From UBA1081 sp045537555 (GTDB lineage: Bacteria; Bacillota; Clostridia; Oscillospirales; Acutalibacteraceae): a DNA stretch of 10,254 bases. This document shows, in pieces, positions 6,555 through 10,254 of the stretch. Location of the stretch: the NCBI GenBank assembly GCA_045537555.1, contig JAZSPR010000090.1, positions 1 through 10,254 of the forward strand, read 5' to 3'. The notes beneath the pieces are model-generated. The model saw only the letters and a program-made list of their open reading frames with translations. It ran no database searches and was not told where the DNA came from. Each line of letters begins with the position of its first letter. Within the stretch, counting starts at the first letter, position 1. The translations under genes and the position numbers were made by a program.

Positions 6555-7776
6555 ACTTTTTGAGTATGTATTTATCATAATAGGGCATATAGACTTCCGT
6601 GTCCCTGATTACACAGCCCGAAACTGTACCTGCTCTCATAAGAAGAGAACACTTTCCGCATTTGATACATACTTTCTTTTTGTCAAGAGTGCCGTTTGTA
6701 AGAAAATCTTTAAAGAATGTGGGGTATGCGAAAATCATTCTGCCGAAACCTGCAAAATCGCCTACACCTTCGTTTATAAGCTTTTCAGCATATAAAAGAG
6801 CATTTTCTCCCTCGAATGAAAGGGCTGAAACTACAAATTTCATATCGGGGAATGATGATGTAAGTTCTTTTGTCACGTCATATACACGCTTCATGCCGAT
6901 ATTACCGTCTTCGGGTGAATCTGCAAGATAAGGACGGTTTATATGGGGGATAAGGTAAGGGTTGCCGATTGTGAGATTGACAAGTTCAATGCCTTTATCT
7001 TTGAGTTTTGCAATAATTTCCTTTGTTTCGAATAAATCAATCTCATTGTTTTCATTGACTCCGAAACCGTAGCCGTAAGGGAAACAGTCACAGCTGTTGA
7101 GCCTTGTTGTGACAAAAGCTTTGTCGCCGACAGCATTTTTTACGGCATCGATACAGTTAAAATAAAGTCTTGTTCTGTTTTCAAGACTTCCGCCGTATTT
7201 GCCGTCTCTGTGATATGCACTTAAAAATTCATTGAAAAGGTAACCGTGACAGCATTTAACGTCCATACCGTCAAAACCTGCCGAGAGTGCGAGCTTGGCG
7301 GCTTTTTCATACATAGCGGGGATAGTGTCAAGGTATTCGTCTGTTGCAACCGTGAAAGGCTGATTTTCTTTTCCTTTTTCCCAGAGTTCATTTCTGTATG
7401 CGACAATCGGTTCGGGTGTGCCGTGGGGTTTAGAGTATCTTCCGCTGTGAGTGAGCTGAATTATCATAATCGGCTCAAACCCGTGAATCTCTTTTGATTT
7501 TGCCTTGACACTTGAAACGATTGAACGGAAGCTTTCGACTGTATTTTCATTTATGTAAAGCTGACGCGGATTTGCTCTGCCTTCATTACATACTGCGGCG
7601 GCTTCAAACCATATGATACCCGGTGCACCTTCGGCAAAACGGAGATATCTTCTTTCCGTGAGTTCATCAATTGCACCCTCGGGTGTTCCGTCACAACCTT
7701 CCATTGGCTGAAAAAGTATTCGGTTATTGGCTTTTCTGCCGTAAATTTCAACGGGTGTATTAAGTGTAATATTCAT
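6553..7776 (-). CDS. OYE-family NADH:flavin oxidoreductase (FMN TIM barrel with four-Cys tail)
   Basis: This 407-residue FMN-dependent ene-reductase-type TIM barrel carries QLTHSGRYS (107-115), AGFDGMDVKCCHGYL (166-180) and YGGSLENR (194-201). The tail has four cysteines at 370, 373, 376 and 388 (C-x2-C-x2-C-x11-C), resembling the 4Fe-4S site of 2,4-dienoyl-CoA reductase relatives. The protein ends about 20 residues later, so the FAD/NAD(P)-binding C-terminal half of the 640-680 residue dienoyl-CoA reductase, BaiCD/BaiH and daidzein reductase type is absent. The usual active-site His-x-x-His is Lys-x-x-His here. Members reduce C=C bonds conjugated to a carbonyl. I place the start at 7776, with AGAGGG 6 nt upstream; an in-frame codon at 7815 falls near the predicted transcription start. 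It is the first gene of the operon. Confidence 0.88.
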   Translation of the reverse strand: MNITLNTPVEIYGRKANNRILFQPMEGCDGTPEGAIDELTERRYLRFAEGAPGIIWFEAAAVCNEGRANPRQLYINENTVESFRSIVSSVKAKSKEIHGFEPIMIIQLTHSGRYSKPHGTPEPIVAYRNELWEKGKENQPFTVATDEYLDTIPAMYEKAAKLALSAGFDGMDVKCCHGYLFNEFLSAYHRDGKYGGSLENRTRLYFNCIDAVKNAVGDKAFVTTRLNSCDCFPYGYGFGVNENNEIDLFETKEIIAKLKDKGIELVNLTIGNPYLIPHINRPYLADSPEDGNIGMKRVYDVTKELTSSFPDMKFVVSALSFEGENALLYAEKLINEGVGDFAGFGRMIFAYPTFFKDFLTNGTLDKKKVCIKCGKCSLLMRAGTVSGCVIRDTEVYMPYYDKYILKK

Positions 7777-7782
7777 TTTTTT

Positions 7783-7788
7783 CCCTCT
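7783..7788 (-). promoter_or_regulatory. Ribosome binding site AGAGGG fixing the OYE start
   Basis: AGAGGG on the minus strand is followed by six A residues and then ATG at 7776. No comparable site precedes the in-frame ATG at 7815, whose N-terminal addition is lysine/asparagine-rich and unlike the family start. Confidence 0.75.
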
Positions 7789-7821
7789 TTTATAATTCTT
7801 ATTTAAATTTAACATTAAATT

Positions 7822-7850
7822 ATTATAATTGCAAGATATTTTTTATTGAA
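7822..7850 (-). promoter_or_regulatory. Predicted promoter of the six-gene operon
   Basis: On the minus strand a perfect -10 TATAAT (7827-7822) lies 17 bp after a weak -35 TTCAAT (7850-7845). Transcription would begin near 7815, giving a leader of about 40 nt before the OYE ATG at 7776. The weak -35 suggests an activator may be needed. The -35 region overlaps that of the divergent transporter promoter. Confidence 0.4.
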
Positions 7851-7874
7851 ATTTACTCTTTTTTGTGATATATT
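7846..7874 (+). promoter_or_regulatory. Predicted extended -10 promoter of the transporter gene
   Basis: A -35 TTGAAA (7846-7851) and -10 TATATT (7869-7874) are separated by 17 bp. TGA lies directly before the -10 as a TGN extended element. Transcription would begin near 7881, leaving a leader of about 50 nt that contains the CAGATTT direct repeats and the ATCTGCAGAT palindrome. The ribosome binding site is GGAGGT (7920-7925). Confidence 0.55.
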
Positions 7875-7932
7875 CTAAATAATAACAGATTTATATGCAT
7901 CTGCAGATTTCCGAAAAACGGAGGTAATACAT

Positions 7933-10029
7933 ATGGAAACAGAAACAAAGCAGGGTATCGGCTCGAAAGTAAAAAGCCTGATATCAACAGCAAAACAATA
8001 CTGGACAGAGCCTGCGAAGGGTAATTACATCCCTTACAAAGAAGTTGTAAGCCTCAGCGGTGCGGGGTTCGGTGTTTACTGGACGATTCTGCTTGCTTCA
8101 ACAATCGGTCTTGATGCGGCAAATTTCCTTGTTGGTGCGAGTATTGGTCTTAAACCCATGGACCTGCAGGTTATGCTTATTGTTGCAAATCTTGTTGGTA
8201 TACCCATAGGCATTTTCAGAAGCTGGTATTATGATAATCATCATTTAAAGGGCGGAAAATTCCTTCCCTTTATAAAGAAAACGGGGCTTCCGATAGTCCT
8301 TATTTCAACGGTATTCGTATGGCTGCCTTATGAAAAAATGCAGTATATCACAAAAGCCGTCGTTGTATGGTTTATGTATATGCTCCTTAGTATTTTCCTG
8401 TGTTTCTATAACGAGAGTTATACATATTTCCAGCAGATAATTACCCCCAATGCTCAGGAACGAGCAAATGTAATGAGTATTTCTCAGGTTATCTATTCAC
8501 TCGCTCCCACAATCACAAACCTTGTAATTCCGTGGATTGCAGGTAAAACATGGGGTCTTAACAATATATGGACTTACCGTGTTATTTACCCCGTATTCAC
8601 CGTTATAGGTCTTGTTATCGGAACAATCTTTTTCCGCAAGGTCAAAGAAAGACTTATTCTCCCAAAGAAGAAGCCCGAGCCTGTCAGAATGCTCGATGCT
8701 GTCCGTGAAGTTGCAAAGAATAAGTATTACTGGATAATTCAGGCGGCGGCATGGGTTGTTTTCCTTGAATCGGGTTACGGTGTTGTGCTCGGCTGGTCAT
8801 TTGTTTACGGTCACGGCGGTGAATATCAGGCATCACTCGGTCTTGCAAATACCGTTATAGGTAATGCGGCGCTGTGGTCAATGCTTCTTTGCCCGATTGC
8901 CATAAAATTCATGGGTAAAAGAAATCTTCTTATTACTGCGAATGCCATAAATATCGTGATTCTGATTGTTCTTTATTTCACATATCAGAACCTTATTCTC
9001 ATCTGCGTTCTCTGGTATCTCAATACTTTCATAAACACATTCTGGAACATTGTTCAGCACAATATCAGTGCAGATATGAGGGACTATCATCAATGGAAAA
9101 CAGGTGTGCGTGTTGACGGTCTTTTCGGACCTCTCGGCATGATAGGTACTGTTATCGGATTCTTTACGGGTATGTTCTATCCCGCAGTATATGAAAAAAT
9201 GGGACTTCTTGATAATTACGATGTCCTTTATAACGATGTTGTCAGAAATAATCTTTTTGAAGTTCTGATACTGTGCTCTGCAGTCGGTGCTCTTCTTAAC
9301 CTTATTCCTTTCTGTTTCTATGACCTTACGGAAAACAAGCACAAGGCTTATGTTGAAGTGCTCAGAATCCGTGCAATGTTTGAAAACCACGCTCTCGGTG
9401 TGCTTGAAAATGAGGAGCTCATTGAAGGCATGAGAATTATTCATGAAGCAAAAGAATATGCGGGTAAGGAAAAAGTTTCTGCAATAAAATCATTGTCAAA
9501 GCTTGAACGCAGAGCGGCAAAGGAAACAAATAAGGCGATTGAAAGAGCCGCTATAATCACGGAAGACCTCAATAAATTCTCCACAGAAGCAGGCAAGGCA
9601 AGACTTGCTCTTGCAAGGGATATTTATGCAAACGGCAAGATGTATTTCTATGAAGATGCAACAGCTGACCTCATAAAAGCAAAAGCAATGCCGAAGAAAA
9701 CAGCCGATGAAAAGGAAATCCGTTCAGATGCAATAAAGAGTGCGCGTGTGAGAAAAGAATCAGCCGCACTTATCAGAAAATACGGCATGGAAAATATCAA
9801 GGCGCCCGATGAATCTGTCAAAGAAGAAATTATGAACAGAGAAGCAAACAGCTTCATTGACAGCATAAAAATCAGACGTGACCTCAAGGCATATCTCAAG
9901 AAAGAATCTGTTTACACAAGAGTTGTAAAACCCTTTACGGATGCCGACAGCCTTATCATTCAGGCTCAGAATTATACACATCTTGATGAGCTTGAAAGAA
10001 TGTATGCTGAGGCTATAAAAGTATACTGA
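7933..10029 (+). CDS. GPH/MelB-type sugar:cation symporter (MFS) with helical C-terminal extension
   Basis: This 698-residue protein has about 12 hydrophobic segments between residues 38 and 465. The DYHQWKTGVRVDG stretch (384-396) matches the conserved signature of the glycoside-pentoside-hexuronide:cation symporter family. Family members of this size range import oligosaccharides or glycosides with Na+ or H+. The usual length is 450-500 residues. Here the membrane part is followed by about 230 polar, Ala/Lys/Glu-rich residues (465-698) predicted by composition to be mostly amphipathic helix and cytoplasmic. It is not recognisably the PTS IIA domain seen at the C terminus of LacS-type GPH transporters. 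GGAGGT lies 7 nt before the ATG. The gene is transcribed divergently from the catabolic operon and has its own terminator. Inferred cargo: the glycoside processed by the operon. The family call is solid; the substrate is unknown. Confidence 0.88.
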   Translation: METETKQGIGSKVKSLISTAKQYWTEPAKGNYIPYKEVVSLSGAGFGVYWTILLASTIGLDAANFLVGASIGLKPMDLQVMLIVANLVGIPIGIFRSWYYDNHHLKGGKFLPFIKKTGLPIVLISTVFVWLPYEKMQYITKAVVVWFMYMLLSIFLCFYNESYTYFQQIITPNAQERANVMSISQVIYSLAPTITNLVIPWIAGKTWGLNNIWTYRVIYPVFTVIGLVIGTIFFRKVKERLILPKKKPEPVRMLDAVREVAKNKYYWIIQAAAWVVFLESGYGVVLGWSFVYGHGGEYQASLGLANTVIGNAALWSMLLCPIAIKFMGKRNLLITANAINIVILIVLYFTYQNLILICVLWYLNTFINTFWNIVQHNISADMRDYHQWKTGVRVDGLFGPLGMIGTVIGFFTGMFYPAVYEKMGLLDNYDVLYNDVVRNNLFEVLILCSAVGALLNLIPFCFYDLTENKHKAYVEVLRIRAMFENHALGVLENEELIEGMRIIHEAKEYAGKEKVSAIKSLSKLERRAAKETNKAIERAAIITEDLNKFSTEAGKARLALARDIYANGKMYFYEDATADLIKAKAMPKKTADEKEIRSDAIKSARVRKESAALIRKYGMENIKAPDESVKEEIMNREANSFIDSIKIRRDLKAYLKKESVYTRVVKPFTDADSLIIQAQNYTHLDELERMYAEAIKVY

Positions 10030-10034
10030 TACAG

Positions 10035-10064
10035 AAAAGAGCAGTCGGTGTGACTGCTCTTTTT
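10035..10064 (+). terminator. Strong rho-independent terminator after the transporter
   Basis: A perfect 12-bp stem, AAAAGAGCAGTC (10035-10046) with GACTGCTCTTTT (10052-10063), closes over a GGTGT loop and ends in a run of five T. It starts 5 nt after the TGA stop. The A-run on the 5' side also gives a U-run on the opposite strand, so it may work in both directions. Confidence 0.93.
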
Positions 10065-10074
10065 GATAAATCAG

Positions 10075-10125
10075 AATTTGTCGAGCTAAAGCCCGACAAA
10101 AATTCGCAATTGGAAATTCGCAATT
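10075..10125 (+). repeat. Right copy of flanking intergenic repeat
   Basis: AATTTGTCGAGCT (10075-10087) is followed by two exact copies of AATTCGCAATT (10101-10111 and 10115-10125). The same order occurs on the minus strand after the other end of the locus (140-90). This copy also contains its own inverted pair, TTTGTCG (10077-10083) and CGACAAA (10094-10100), so it can fold back on itself. Spacing between blocks differs from the left copy, showing divergence or independent insertion. Confidence 0.6.
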
Positions 10126-10254
10126 GGGCACCTCTAAAAACTGCATAAAAGCAAAAAATAATTGATAAAAACAAGCAGAATCAGAGTATCCCCCAACTAC
10201 GATTAATTTTGTTTGATTTTTATCTACCAAGAAGGCAGAGTTGTGCCTTGGATT
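10126..10254. other. Non-coding tail with partial inverted repeat at the window edge
   Basis: I see no convincing gene here. The only long reading frame (minus strand) has no recognisable family, runs through the repeat and terminator, and lies antisense to the transporter. Near the edge, TGCCTTGG (10244-10251) pairs imperfectly with CCAAGAAGGCA (10227-10237), giving a bulged hairpin that could belong to a convergent gene or element beyond the window. Confidence 0.35.

Larger units (their letters stand above)
7777..7932. promoter_or_regulatory. Divergent AT-rich control region
   Basis: These 156 bases separate the minus-strand operon from the plus-strand transporter and hold both promoters. 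The centre is very AT-rich. The transporter side has an imperfectly explained leader containing CAGATTT twice (7886-7892 and 7904-7910, 18 bp apart) and a perfect 10-bp palindrome ATCTGCAGAT (7899-7908). These are plausible operator elements, and a shared regulator could co-control import and catabolism. No regulator gene lies in the window. Confidence 0.6.

Noticed and set aside
4039..7776. Naming the genes as equol or bile-acid pathway orthologs
   Set aside because: The match is at enzyme-class level only. The OYE lacks the C-terminal reductase half of daidzein reductase and BaiCD/BaiH, and no racemase, CoA ligase or dehydratase genes are present.
7777..7815. Upstream in-frame ATG at 7815 that would lengthen the OYE protein by 13 residues
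   Set aside because: It has no good ribosome binding site, falls about at the predicted transcription start, and adds a Lys/Asn-rich stretch unlike the family. ATG 7776 has AGAGGG at ideal spacing.
8878..9444. Minus-strand open frame of 188 codons inside the transporter gene
   Set aside because: It is an antisense shadow of a clear membrane protein gene, with Cys/His-rich low-quality composition and no family resemblance.
90..10125. Composite transposon or insertion sequence bounded by the flanking repeats
   Set aside because: The repeats are short, imperfect and differently spaced. There is no transposase or integrase gene and no visible target-site duplication.
9760..10230. Minus-strand open frame of 156 codons at the right end
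   Set aside because: It is antisense to the transporter C terminus, crosses the terminator and the repeat, and shows no recognisable domain.

Overview
The window looks like chromosomal DNA of an anaerobic, gut-type Clostridia species, probably from the Oscillospirales/Ruminococcaceae neighbourhood. This rests on the modest G+C content, strong AGGAGG-type ribosome binding sites, AT-rich promoters, the style of the proteins, and degenerate AATTGCGAATT intergenic repeats of a kind I associate with such genomes. The taxonomic call is inference. No rRNA, tRNA, CRISPR array, phage or transposase gene is visible.

Layout. Positions 1-145 are non-coding and hold short AT-rich repeats and two small hairpins. 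From 7776 back to 146 the minus strand carries six tightly packed genes, transcribed in this order: an Old Yellow Enzyme (OYE)-type NADH:flavin oxidoreductase, a short-chain dehydrogenase/reductase (SDR), a fumarate-reductase-like FAD oxidoreductase, a sugar isomerase/epimerase-like TIM barrel, a family 3 glycoside hydrolase (GH3), and an acetyl-xylan-esterase-like alpha/beta hydrolase. Junctions are a 4-nt overlap or 10-13 nt gaps, and the ribosome binding site of each downstream gene lies on or within a few bases of the preceding stop codon, so this reads as one operon. A divergent control region (7777-7932) separates it from one plus-strand gene (7933-10029), a GPH/MelB-type sugar symporter with an unusual helical C-terminal extension of about 230 residues, closed by a strong intrinsic terminator. 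Positions 10065-10254 are again non-coding and contain a second copy of the repeat, in inverted orientation relative to the left one.

How the genes may work together (inference). The symporter would import a glycoside. The esterase would remove acyl groups, and the cytoplasmic GH3 enzyme would release the sugar. The TIM-barrel protein would act on the sugar or on a modified glycoside. The three redox enzymes would reduce the aglycone. The OYE + SDR + fumarate-reductase-like trio matches, by enzyme class, the three-step reduction of daidzein to equol, and resembles the toolkit of bile-acid and steroid reducing gut bacteria. The sequence alone does not identify the substrate. The cluster is best described as a candidate glycoside uptake, deglycosylation and reductive aglycone-processing locus, with no regulator gene inside the window.
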